64,000 nucleotides of DNA from Simmondsia chinensis (GCA_018398585.1 JAGTTD010000014.1:19653387-19717386), one strand, 5' to 3'; counted from the stretch's first letter, positions 10,188-20,160 are shown. A program made the numbers and translations. The notes: a model not told the origin generated them from the sequence alone.

Positions 10188-11449
10188 TGTAAGGAACAGT
10201 GTCCTGAAATCCAGATTTATTCTGAATATATTATTTTAATTAATAAATAAGATTGAAGTCCCATACGTTTCCTAGTTAAATTTGTGTAAGCAAGCATTTA
10301 TACTGCATGTGATTTTCTTTTTGGAAACATCCATGAGAGGGGTGTAGTCCTCAGACTACAATTTATATATTTGGTCTAAGTGGTTTATGAGACTAAGCCA
10401 CAAATAGACTTGGAACAAATGGTATAGATTGTTGTTTGAAAGACTCGCAGTAAAAGAGCAGTTTGGACCACTTTTATGTTAAGACTATAATGTGACACTT
10501 TAGATGACTTGTCTTGGTCATGTGGATGGAGATCTAAAAGTGCTAAGCTTGTATGTTTAATAAGATTGACACACTAAGTTGGACCACGCAGATTACTTAT
10601 TTCTAGACTACTATTAAAGATAAGTGATTCAGGTTGTGCTGTTTGAACGACGACTCTAAATCCTGAAGGTATTCTGGACTTGTGTATGGAGCATTAGTTA
10701 CTTTGGTGTTCTATAAGTAAGGTCTAAACGAATGACTGAAATTCCACGTACATTGGGTAGCGGCGTGAAGTGTGACAAGGATCAGGTATTCAATAGGGAA
10801 TCTACAGTCTCTTATAAGATACAGGTGTCCCCTTAGTTGATTTGCAAATATTTGAATAGTTTGGAAACTTTGGCCAAAGTATTCCAAGTGTTTGACATTT
10901 GGAATTTATACTATGAATATGTTCAAGTATAAATAAATTATTCAGTGAAAGGTGAGTTGTTAACTAATGGAGAAGCTGTGAGAAGGATAATGATAGTAGT
11001 TATATTTATCCTTTGTCATGGACATCTAGTGGAGGGGTTATTGTCATAATATAGTCTATTAGAGAGATATCGAATAAATAATTTAAGTTTGAAGCGCCGT
11101 GAGATTTATTTAGTGGAATTAAGTCTCATTAAATGGTAATTAAGTTATTTCATGACATGATTAATTTAACCCATTTGAAACTAGATTTAAATTGTCCCTG
11201 AGGTCCCTGCATAAGCCTCTGTATTTATTTCCATCGAAAAAATATTAAAGAATTCATGAGATGAATTATTTATCCATAAAATGAGTAAATTAATTTTGCT
11301 AAATATTATTCATGAGATGAATAAAAGTTAAAAATTAGAAAATTAAAATTCATAAGATGAATTTTTACATGTGTGAAACAAAGCAAAAAAATAAAAGAAA
11401 AAAAAAAAAGAAAAATCGCATTTTAACAGGCTTAATCCACAGCACGCAT

Positions 11450-11718
11450 AGGCAGCCAATCAGCGTGTGACATGTGTTATGCGCTAGGTTGCCCAGGGGG
11501 TAATCCGCGTGGCACGGGTTGGACCATTAGGCATGCTACACGTGGCACGCATTTTGAACTAAAAAATCGCTCAATTTTGAACAGTGTTGAAACGCAGCAT
11601 TTTGAGATGCTTTCTAAATGAAACGATGCATTTTGTACTATAACTTGAATTACTTTGCACGGATCCCACATCAAAAATTTTGGATTTTTTGGCTCCGGGA
11701 TACTCCTATAAATAGAGG
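11450..11718 (+). promoter_or_regulatory. copia LTR promoter, degraded copy
   Basis: A GC-rich island in an AT-rich LTR. It contains CCAATCAG (about 11456), a decayed G-box (GACATGTG), ACACGTGG (about 11537) and the TATA box at 11706-11718. It is the counterpart of the better preserved module at 18003-18261. Confidence 0.55.
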
Positions 11719-12048
11719 TGTTTATTCCGAGGTTTGAAAATTAAATTAAAAACAAATATTTTTGGGTTTCTGAAATTGTTTCAGAGATCTAATTAGAGAG
11801 AAAAATTTTCGCTAAAATTTTTCTTTCCTAGTTTAACATTTTTTGAAGCCCACCCTCCGAGCAGTTTGAGGTCATTATGTAGAGGGTCGCGGGGTCTCGA
11901 TTTTCTTGGTATTCTTTATTATTGGAGCAATTCCAGGTACGTTCTTCTGTCCTCATACTTTTTGCTTTTCTATTTATTTACAGTATCTATTATTATACCT
12001 GTTTGAGTTTAAGTATTGTTATGAATATATTAGAGTAAAAGGCTTCTA

Positions 12049-12159
12049 GATCTAACTTAAGAATTTAGATCTTAGATTTAAATTATAAATTTAAATCTGT
12101 AGATTTAAAATTACGAATTTTAAATCAACCCTGGGTTTAGAATTATGAATTCTAAACCC
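12049..12159 (+). other. cluster of perfect inverted repeats at the end of the copia LTR
   Basis: Four palindromes in sequence. GATCTAA/TTAGATC lies at 12049-12071. GATTTAAATT-ATA-AATTTAAATC is 12075-12097. GATTTAAAATT with loop ACG is 12102-12126. GGGTTTAGAATT with loop ATG is 12133-12159. The last three are perfect, with 10-12-bp stems and 3-nt loops. They lie downstream of the TATA box and would be in the transcript's R/U5 region. The LTR copy at 34810-34866 has two of them with changed but still paired stems. Interpretation as RNA hairpins is inference. Confidence 0.75.
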
Positions 12160-12216
12160 GTTCTACTGTGTAAACTTTATAAAATTAAGGAGAATTTTTG
12201 AAATTCATCCCAACAA

Positions 12217-12229
12217 CTGATATTAGGGC
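12217..12229 (+). promoter_or_regulatory. primer-binding-site-like motif 1 (tRNA-Met type, decayed)
   Basis: CTGATATTAGGGC starts one base after the LTR end CAACA. It matches the usual TTGGTATCAGAGC at 9 of 13 positions. Its position beside the LTR is what a PBS requires. Confidence 0.55.
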
Positions 12230-12445
12230 AAAGGGTTTATAGAGATAAACTTATTCCCGATAACTCTCACACGTAACGTGTCATGAAGCGTGACTCTCCG
12301 ACCGAGGGCTTGGGTAGATAGAAGAGTCTCCTACTTTAAGTGCTCTAATAGGTGCCTATTGTTGTAACCATAGTTAAGAACTGTGAACCCAATAGTCGGC
12401 ATAAGAGTTTATTGTTCCAACAAAATTTATATCTTTTCCCAACAA

Positions 12446-12459
12446 TTGGTATAAGAGCC
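12446..12459 (+). promoter_or_regulatory. primer-binding-site-like motif 2
   Basis: TTGGTATAAGAGCC matches the tRNA-Met site better than motif 1 and is also preceded by CCCAACA, the LTR-end signature. It sits 229 bp downstream of motif 1. One of the two must be displaced by a duplication or insertion. Confidence 0.55.
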
Positions 12460-12575
12460 AGGTTCTGATTACATTCTTAATATGCATAAATAGATATAAT
12501 CAAGTCAAAATATATAGATTTGCAATTTAATAAAATAGAGATTTTATTAAAGAAGCAAAAACTTGTTTGAATTAG

Positions 12576-12790
12576 TGATTTAAATTGATTAAATCATTAA
12601 TGTAATTAATTGTTAATTGGATTATTTTAAACTAACGATTTAAATTGTTTAAATCGGTTGAAAGAGTTAATAGTTAACTAGGTTATTTAAAGTATAGACT
12701 TAAATTATTTAAATCGGTTAAAAGATTTAATAGTTAACTAGGTTTTTTTTAGTAACGATTTAAATTATTTAAATCGTTAATGAATTAATC
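12576..12790 (+). repeat. array A: four GATTTAAA-type inverted repeats
   Basis: Units about 60 bp apart at 12576-12596, 12636-12656, 12697-12715 and 12753-12779. The second is CGATTTAAA-TTG-TTTAAATCG. The fourth is a perfect 12-bp stem with loop TTA. The third has one mismatch. Between units recurs GTTAATAGTTAAC. No coding potential. Confidence 0.8.
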
Positions 12791-12884
12791 GTTAATTCGG
12801 AACAACCCATAAATTTGTGATTATGCTGTTCGTATAATGAGATTGTACATTCTCTGTCATGATTTACGAAATCGGACAAAATAG

Positions 12885-13047
12885 ATCTAATAAGATTAGA
12901 TTCAAATATTTTTAACAATAATAGATTAAATTGATCTAATGAGATTAGATTCAATTAATTTTAACAAAATTGGATAAAGATGATCTAATAGGATTAGAAT
13001 CAATTAATTTTATGAGATCGGATAAAATTGATTTAATGAGATTATAT
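12885..13047 (+). repeat. array B: four ATCTAAT-type inverted repeats
   Basis: Units at 12885-12901 (loop AAG), 12934-12950 (GAG), 12983-12999 (AGG, one mismatch) and 13031-13047 (GAG, one mismatch), with a regular ~49-bp spacing. The stem is ATCTAAT/ATTAGAT. The same unit recurs in the reverse copia element at 57644-58296. Confidence 0.8.
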
Positions 13048-13237
13048 TCGACTATTTTTTTAAATTAATTATTTTAATTTTAAAAAAAATATGATGACGT
13101 CAGCCGCTTACGTCACTTGCTAACGCTGACTTCAATGCTGATGTGGCACTGACGTCAGCGAGTATTTATTAAAAAAAAAATTTTTGGACGTGTAAACGTC
13201 AATACTGATTTACATAATTATAATTTAATTAATTTAT

Positions 13238-13684
13238 TTTAGAATGAGATTCTAAATGTGGGTTATGTGATAATCTATGCTGTGAATCAGTATATTTTAA
13301 ATAAAAGTTATTCAAAATTATTTTAGAATAAGATTATAAAATAGACTATTAGATAGTCTAAGCTTGTTTAATTTTAGAATAAGATTCTAAAAATAGCCTA
13401 AGGGATAGTCTAAGCACAAAATCACTATAGATTTCAAATAAAATTATTTTAATTTAATTTTGGAATTAGATTTTGAAAAGTAGACTATGTGATAATCTAA
13501 ATTAGATGTTGGTACAGTTTTACTTCACTTAATTTATTAATTTTATTGATTTGTTTTAGAATGAGATTCTAATGCAAGATTATGAGATAATCTATATTAT
13601 AAAATGATAGTATTTTTGAATAAATTAATTAATTAATTATGATTAATTTTAGAATGAGATTCTAAAGGTGATTATGAGATAATC
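13238..13684 (+). repeat. array C/D: six alternating pairs of inverted repeats
   Basis: Type C (TTTAGAAT-GAG-ATTCTAAA or close) is at 13238, 13322, 13373, 13458, 13556 and 13648. Type D (AGATTAT-GAG-ATAATCT, or TAGACTAT-TAG-ATAGTCTA) follows each at 13261, 13342, 13394, 13481, 13577 and 13670. Most stems are perfect over 6-8 bp with 3-nt loops. The C unit at 13458 pairs only if G-T pairs are allowed. No ORF of interest lies here. Confidence 0.8.
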
Positions 13685-13812
13685 CAGGTTGTAAATACAA
13701 TTTAATTAAAAAAAAAAAACCACTGGTTATGAAAATCAAGTGGGAACAAGGTTTTAATGGTTGTAACCTCACGATCTCCATTACCGGTCTAGCAGTATAG
13801 TAGGTCGATAAA

Positions 13813-14115
13813 CCTCCCTACGGAGGATGTCGATTTGCGGATTACAGGGTTGGACTTCTATTGGGATTAATCAAAGTGCAAAGAAGCGATGCGACCACGC
13901 TGCCGTGGAGTATTTCATGTATTTGCATGGAGGTTTAGGTAATGATTTACACTTGACTAGCGTGATGCATTAGCCTCCCCGAGGAGCTCTATTGTGTCAT
14001 GTTAGAGACTAAGGTACAGTCGTGAGTTAATCATGTTCCGTAAGAATTACAAGAAAACAGATTAATTGAGAATAGTTCTCACCTAAACTAACTTCATGCG
14101 ACCCCGCTGCCGGGG
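13813..14115 (+). other. four GC-rich tetraloop inverted repeats before the copia coding region
   Basis: CCTCC-CTAC-GGAGG 13813-13826, CCACG-CTGC-CGTGG 13895-13908, CTCC-CCGA-GGAG 13975-13986 and CCCCG-CTGC-CGGGG 14102-14115. The second and fourth share the context ATGCGAC...AGTA and the loop CTGC but differ by a paired A-T to C-G change. Copies occur in reverse in element B (56680-57352). Confidence 0.75.
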
Positions 14116-14379
14116 AGTAAGAAGTGGTGTGTTTGGGTCATCATTGTATGCATGATAGTACACTTTGTTGGATATCTAACTTATTGTGCATGCTAAATTG
14201 AAATAATATATATCACTGCATTATACATGACCCTTGTTAGACAGTTACACAAGTTTTTGCATTTACAGTAATTTTGATATGGATACGGCTGGCGAACTTC
14301 ACTTGATTTCAAATACATAATGTACCCGCTGAACCAAATTACTTTGCCTTGAAAAATAAGTTAGACTTGGTTATTACTC

Positions 14380-14670
14380 ACTAGGGACCAACTAGAAAGA
14401 AAGGAAAGGGCAAGGTTGCTATTTTAGCAACCAAGTCCATAAGGAAGTCAGCAAAAGAAAAGTGTTTCTTTTGCAAGAAAACTAGGCCACTGGAGGAGAA
14501 ACTACACTAAGTACATAGCTACTATTCCTGAAAAGACTGCTAAGCCATCTGGTGGAGATATGTTGATACCTCACTTAGTTGAGTCATGCGTAGTTGAGAG
14601 CCTACTAGGTTCCTGATGGATGGACTCAGGTTCAACTGACCATATCTGTAATATGTTACAAGAACTCAGG
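14380..14670 (+). pseudogene. copia gag zinc-knuckle and protease remnant
   Basis: KGKGKVAILATKSIRKSAKE then KCFFCKK is the start of the Gag CCHC knuckle. After a frameshift the frame reads AKPSGGDMLIPHLVES and MDSGSTDHICN. The latter corresponds to the aspartic protease active site (D-S-G) of copia elements. Upstream of 14380 only ~100 bp of possible gag remain, so most of Gag is missing. Several frameshifts and stops are present. Confidence 0.7.
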
Positions 14671-15023
14671 CTAGGCTAAAGCCTACACGATGGGTATTGT
14701 ACCTGATGGTCAGGGACAGTATAATAATAGTGGTCTTAAGTATAGGAGATGTTAGCATAGACTTTAGTGATAGAGTTTGTTTAAAGGATTGTTTATTTAA
14801 ACCTGCGTTGTACAAGAATTTGAATTTCTGTATTTCATTTAATGGATAATTGTTATTTAGTTGATTTTAATAATGAAAATTTTAATATAAGTAATAAATA
14901 GTTTATTTGCAAATGTACATGAATAAATTGTTTAATCATGTTATTTCCTTATCAAAACTCTAGTAATTGTTTAAATGAATTTAATGTAAATTCACTTGTT
15001 CAATCTTCTAAAAGAAAAGCACC

Positions 15024-15560
15024 CTGAAAGTGATAATGCCTACACCTCACACCAACGTTTAGGTCACACCAATTCAAACAGGATTTAAAGACTGGCAACA
15101 GATGGACTGATAGAGGCTTTGGACTTGAGGTCATTACCCGTCTGTAAATCCTGCATAGAAAAAAAGATGACGAAGTCTGTCTTTAAGAGTAAAGGCAACA
15201 GGGTTGGTGGCTTGCTTAAGCTAGCTCACATAGATATATGTGGACCAATACATGTTCAGGCGAGAGGTTGGTATGAGTATTCAATCAAGTTCAGTGATGA
15301 TTACTTAAGGCATGGATATGTTTACCTGATGAGACATAAGTCGGACATTTTTTGAAGAAATTCAAAGAGTAGAAAGTTGAATTTTAAAAGCTATTAGGTA
15401 AACAAGTTAAGTCACTTCAATCAGATCGAGGTGGTGGATATTTTTCAGGTGAGTTATCGAGGTGGTGGATATTTTTCAGGTGAGTTTTTGGTTTTCCTAA
15501 CTGCAAATGAGATAAGATCTCAGCTTTCTGCTCTGGTGACACCGCTTTAGAATGGTGTTG
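15024..15560 (+). pseudogene. copia GAG-pre-integrase and integrase N-terminal remnant
   Basis: HQRLGHTNSNRI precedes the 78-codon frame 15119-15355 with SLPVCKSCIEKKMTKSVF (the CX2C half of the zinc module). LAHIDICGPIHVQARG follows, where D in HIDICGP is the first catalytic Asp of the copia integrase, and then FSDDYLRHGYVYLM. Further on, SDRGGGYFSGE contains the second catalytic Asp, duplicated by a 31-bp tandem repeat. The family signature is unambiguous. Frameshifts and the duplication make it inactive. Confidence 0.85.
15425..15486 (+). repeat. 31-bp tandem duplication inside integrase
   Basis: Two adjacent identical 31-nt units (15425-15455 and 15456-15486), each beginning ATCGAGGTGG and ending GGTGAGTT. 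A replication-slippage type duplication shifting the integrase frame. Confidence 0.9.
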
Positions 15561-15750
15561 CAGATAAAAGGAACAAAGATTGTCTTTTCTAAAATTCTTT
15601 TGATCAAAAGGGTTTTTATAAATGAACATGTAAAATACTTAGAAAAGGATTTTGCAAGTATACTACAAAAGAGAAAAATAAAATAGTATTATAAGAATTA
15701 AAGAGGAAAATGACAATAATTCTAAACAACTAGACACAACTTAAGACATA

Positions 15751-16330
15751 GTGGATGCATTAGATGCACCTATTGATAGGAATGAGAATGTTCCAAGTAC
15801 ACGAGAGCTTAGGTGTGGTGGAAGGATTGTCCGGACACCTAACAGGTTCATAGCGGGAGCCTTAGTGGTTGACCGTGGCGTTGAATCTGATCCTTTTAGC
15901 CACAATGAAGCAATCAAGCCTTCTAGTTTTGTGCAATTAGTTACTCAAACCATGTGTGTACAAATGACTTTAAGAGAAATTAATGACTTTTTTAGTATTA
16001 CATGTCAACGATATACTACTCATGGAGAATGATGTAGGAGTGTCATTAGGTGTAAAGACTTGGTCGTCATGATAGCTCAATATAAAGGACATGGGAGAAG
16101 CAAACTCTACTCTTAGGATTAAGCTTCTGCAAGGTCGTAAGAGTAGGATGTTGGGTCTTTCTCTAGCCACTTATATTAACAAAATATTGTCAAGGTATTT
16201 CATGGAGGACTCGAGGAAAGGTTTTTTACCTTTCTGGCAAGGAGTCCCTTTCTCTCGTTTGAGTAGTGTTCTAGGACACCTCAAGAAGAAGAGCAATTGA
16301 GAAATATTCCATATGCTTTAGCAGTGGGAG
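15751..16330 (+). pseudogene. copia linker and reverse transcriptase remnant
   Basis: Frame 15751-16032 contains CGGRIVRTPNRFIAGALV and DRGVESDPFSHNEAI, the acidic linker that separates integrase and RT in copia Pol (RRSGRIV..PxRF..ESDP..EA). A second frame 16091-16300 has RMLGLSLATYINKILSRYFM and EDSRKGFLPF, matching the C-terminal part of copia RT. The catalytic YxDD part between them is lost. From 16330 to the purine tract at ~16720 only a few eroded RNase H-like words remain. Confidence 0.8.
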
Positions 16331-16735
16331 CCTTAGGTATGCCATGTTGTGCATGAGACTTGATGTTTGCTATGTTATGGTATAGTAAGAAGGTGTTAGT
16401 CTAATTTGGGTCCAATGGACTAGGTGGCAATGAAGTGTTTTCTCTAACTAGAGATCCTATTCTGATCTTTCAAAGTGACGAACTGGTTCCAGTTGGATAT
16501 ATTATTTTAAGACTTCCAGTCAAATATATATAATAGACGTTAGATGTCAAAGCATGTCTTTACCCTTGGAGTGGGAGCCATTAGTGAAAGGAATGTCAAG
16601 CAATATTGTATTGCTGACTTCATAATAAAGTAATTGTGCTCACTAAGGGTTAGGCTCAGTAGACCTTTGGTTCAAACTTAAAAGGGGCGAGTATTGACTT
16701 TGTCATAAATTGGATTTAGGACAAGTAGGAGATTG

Positions 16736-18390
16736 TTAGGAACAATGTCCTAAAATCTAGATTTATTCCGGATATATCATTTTAATTAATAAATAAGATT
16801 GAAGTCCCAGTCGTTTTCTAGTTAAATTTGTGTAAGCAAGCGTTTATATTGCATGTGATTTTCTTTTTGGAAACATCCATGAGATGGGTGTAATCCCCAT
16901 ACTACAATTTACATGTTTGTTCCAAGTGGTTTATGAGACTAAGCCATAGATAGACTTGGAACAAATGGTACGGATTGTTGTTTGAAAGACTCGCAGTCAA
17001 AGACAAGTTTGGACCACTTGTATGTTAAGACTATAATGTGACACTTTAGATGACTTGTCTTGGTCATGTGGATGGAGATCCAAAAGTGTTAGGTTAGTGT
17101 GTTTAATAAGATTGACACATTGAGTTGGACCATGTGGATTACTTATTTCTCGACTACTATCAGAGACGAGTGATTCATGTTGTACTGTTTGAAAGACGAC
17201 TATAAATCCTGAGGGTACTCTGGACTTGTGCATGGAGTGTTAGTGACTTTGGTGTACTATAAGTAAGGTTTAAATGAATGACTAAAATCCCACATACACT
17301 GGGTACCGGCGTGAAGTGTAATAAAGATCAGGTATTCAATAGGGAATCTACAGTCTCTTATGAGATATAGGTGTTCCCTTAGTTGATTCGCAAATATTTG
17401 AATAGTTCGAAAACTTTGGCCAAATTATTCCAAGTGTTTGACATTTGGAATTTATACTATAAATATGTTCAAGTATAAATAAATTATTCAGTGAAAGGTG
17501 AGTCGGCAACAAATGGAGAAGCTGTGAGAAGGATAATGGTAGTAGTTATATTTATCCTTTGTCATGGACATCTAATCGAGGGGCTGTTGTCATCAATACA
17601 ATCTATTAGGGAGATATCGGATAAATAATTTAAGTATGGAATGCAGTGAGATTTATTTAGTGGAATTAAGTCTCATTAAATGGTAATTAAATTATATCAT
17701 GAGATGATTAATTTAACCCATTTGGAGCTAGATTTAAATTGTCTCTGAGGTCCCTGCCCAAGCCTCTGTATTTATTGCCATTGAAAAAATATTAAAGAAT
17801 TCATGAGATGAATTATTTATCCATAAGATGGGTAAATTAATTTTGCCAAATATTTTTCATGAGATGAATAAAAGTTGAAAATTATATAATAAAATTTTTG
17901 GAAAATCAAAATTCAAAAGTTGATTTTTTACATGTGTAAAACAAATCAAAAAAAAAAAAAAATCTCATTTTAACAGGCTTAATCCATGGCACGCATAGGT
18001 AACCAATCAGTGTGCGACACGTGTCACACAATGGGCTGCCCAGGGGGTAATCCACGTGCCACGGGTTGGACCAATAGGCGTGCGACACGTGGCACGCGTT
18101 TTGAATTAAAAAATCGCACGATTTTGAATAATGTTGAAACACAGCGTTTTGAGTTGCTTTCTGAATGAAGCGCTGTGTTTTGTATTATAACTGAAATTAT
18201 TTTGTTCAGATCCCACATCGAAAAAATTAGATTTTTTCGCTCTGGTGTACTTTTATAAATAGAGATTTTTATTCCAAGGTTTGGCAATTCAATTAAAAAC
18301 AAATATTTTGTGGTTTCTGAAATTGTTTCAAAGATCCAATTTGAGAGAAAAATTTTCGTTAAAATTTTTCTTTCCTAGTTTAATTTTTTT
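16736..18390 (+). repeat. copia 3' LTR, truncated at its right end
   Basis: Begins TGTTAGGAACAATGTCC after the purine tract and follows the 5' LTR to TTTCCTAGTTTAAT. It then stops ~390 bp short and passes into Tat LTR sequence at about 18391. The palindrome cluster found in the 5' LTR is therefore lost here. Confidence 0.85.
18003..18261 (+). promoter_or_regulatory. copia LTR promoter with duplicated CCAAT/G-box module and TATA box
   Basis: CCAAT boxes lie at about 18003 and 18071, 68 bp apart. Each is followed by GTGCGACACGTG (CACGTG at 18018-18023 and 18086-18091). A further CACGTG is at 18053-18058. The TATA box TATAAATAGAG is at 18254-18264. CACGTG is the classic plant G-box bound by bZIP/bHLH factors. 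Similar islands occur in the LTRs at 34240-34440, 48710-48990, 52320-52480 and 59100-59280. Confidence 0.6.
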
Positions 18391-19495
18391 CGGACATGGG
18401 GCTTTTGACAAAGAACGTGGGGCTTTTGAAAGGTACTTCCACTAAGCATTCGGACATGGGCACCAAGGATTTCCCTCCAATACTGAATTTAGGGCACGTT
18501 CATTAAAGATTTGCATGGACAAAAGAAAGATTATTGGCCAGACGTAAGTAGAGCTGCCGGGAAAGAAGGAGTAGTTGTTATTTCTTATTTTCTATAAATA
18601 AATGACTCTGTGTCAGTCCAAAGTACTAAATAAACTCATTACCAAACTTCTTCAAGTTTTCTTTTACAGCACACTTGTGCGTTTTCCTTAGGAGGAACGT
18701 AACTTAGCTAAGCGTAGTGTAACGTAGATCTCTGTTGTACTTACCATCATAGTGATACAGTTCTCGGGCTTAAGGTATGACTTTCCAGTTTTAATCTGTT
18801 CCCACAACTCGACAAGTTAAGATTTGATACTTTAGATTAAGGCCTTGACGACTAAGGTTTGTCCCTTGATTGCGTTGGTCTTAATAGCACCCTTACTGCT
18901 TGATAAGCCGGGTGAACCTAGGTTTGCGCCATTGATTAGGGCTTTGATAGCCAAGGCTTGTTCCTTAATTGCGCTGGTCCTAACCCAGTGGCTTGAATAT
19001 TGTTTCCTCCATCTTAATCTTGTCAGACCTAAACTCATTCAAGTTATTATAAGGCAAGGGTGCCACGCTTCAAAATCTGATTAACTTAGGCTTGTATGTG
19101 GACTGCTGAGCTCTTGGGTTTGTCTCCACCCCCAGTTCCAGACTTTTAAGTTTATGAGGAAAGGTGTTTGGGGGCCTTGGTCTGTCATTGTAACTGCCAC
19201 ATGAGTTAGGTCCATATCCTTTTAATTTTCTATCAAAAAATACGTAAAAAATCCATACAAACATTTAACAAAATCTTCTTAATTGAATCGTAAGCAGAAC
19301 TCAATGTATAGCCGAAGTCAGATACACCAACATATCTCAACCTTTCTCCGAAAACAGTGAGTGGTTAAGGTCAAAGACGTGCAGTTTGTAATTAGGCTTA
19401 CTCCCTAGTTGCGGTGAGTTCCTTTTGCACTTTTGTTTTGTTTTCACATTCACAGCGACCACACACACAAAGCTTGAATCAAACTACAGCAAACA
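18391..19495 (+). repeat. Tat/Ogre-like LTR, second copy, left-truncated
   Basis: Aligns with 7860-8942, starting near GTGGGGCTTTT, so about 290 bp of its left part is missing at the junction with the copia 3' LTR. Contains CTATAAATAAATG (about 18593) and the ~100-bp internal near-duplication (about 18838 and 18936). Ends at CA before TGCCTTTTTGGAGACC, a slightly altered primer site. Confidence 0.75.
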
Positions 19496-20160
19496 TGCCT
19501 TTTTGGAGACCACCGCGGGAGGCTTGAAACGAGACTTCATTGTCTTTAGCCCATCATGGATTACTAGAGGATAATTGTCGGCCATTCGCTGATACTTATG
19601 ACTAGGAGATCTATTGCCATCAAGCATGAGGAACAAAAGCGCTTGGCCTGGGTTGGATCCCCACTTGAGCCTCCTTTTGAGCAAAGTCCCATGTCTCAAA
19701 GGAATGAACCAAGTCACAGCCATGGCAGCGAAAGTGGTGGTGATGACGATGTCCCAAAAGATGAACGCATTGGGCTCGATGGTCATTCTCAGAAGAGTTT
19801 CATGGCTTTGCTCAAAGGTTGTTTCGAGATTGTGGACCAAAGAGTCCAACAAACAATTAGGGAAGCCTTGGAGAGACAATGTGCTAAAATAGAATGCAAT
19901 CAAGCAACTCGGCATGAAAACTCTGCTTCCGTAAGAGTCGTAATTAACGACGTTGGAACCTCTATGAATGAAAGGCTTCATAGACAAACTGATAGAGTTT
20001 TAGTAGAAATGAACTCAACCTCGTCTTCTTCTACTACCCTTATTGCTAAGGACATGGCTCAGCAGATGGTGGTTGAAGCTGAACCTATCTTGGTTAGACA
20101 AGCTAAGGCTCATTATGGCTTGGTCCAAGCCATTAAGGAGGATATCAGGCAACTTTAACT
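19496..20160 (+). pseudogene. Tat/Ogre-like leader and gag N-terminal region, second copy
   Basis: A primer-site-like TTTTTGGAGACCACC is followed by an open frame 19598-20158 (186 codons), the best preserved copy of this Gag segment. It reads SGGDDDVPKDERIGLDGHSQ, later DVGTSMNERLHRQTDRVLVE and ends QAIKEDIRQL. It is acidic in its first third and then heptad-like. It aligns throughout with 9003-9600. From 20160 to 21050 the frame is broken and only scattered Gag-like words remain. An A tract of about 25 nt lies at 21002-21026. Confidence 0.7.

Larger units (their letters stand above)
10188..12215 (+). repeat. copia 5' LTR
   Basis: A 2,028-bp LTR beginning TGTAAGGAACA and ending TTCATCCCAACA. 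The right boundary is set by reverse-strand copies: the LTR at 48297 ends TTTGTCCCAACA on its own strand, and the LTR starting at 51748 ends similarly. A TATA box, CTATAAATAGAGG, is at 11706-11718. The last 170 bp hold a cluster of perfect palindromes. Confidence 0.85.
10188..18390 (+). mobile_element. Ty1/copia retrotransposon with ~2-kb LTRs and a long structured leader
   Basis: Inserted in Tat-like gag. The 5' LTR is 10188-12215. The 3' LTR starts at 16736 after a copia-type purine tract (ACAAGTAGGAGAT) and is cut at about 18390, where a second Tat LTR begins mid-sequence. The interior holds two primer-site-like motifs (12217 and 12446), 1.7 kb of non-coding leader made largely of small inverted repeats (12576-14115), and highly eroded gag-pol (14380-16330). 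Gag is mostly missing. Relatives in this window are 22998-34912 (LTR only), 48297-51543 and 51748-59853, the last two in reverse orientation. The right junction, with both neighbours truncated, implies a deletion. Confidence 0.85.

Noticed and set aside
11477..11674. Antisense ORF in the copia LTR with a similar protein at 18024-18302
   Set aside because: The similarity is explained by the two LTRs being copies of each other, and it has no start context or known domain.
13238..13684. Satellite DNA or CRISPR-like array
   Set aside because: Units are imperfect inverted repeats alternating in type with variable spacing, in a eukaryotic retroelement leader. There are no identical direct repeats or unique spacers of fixed length.
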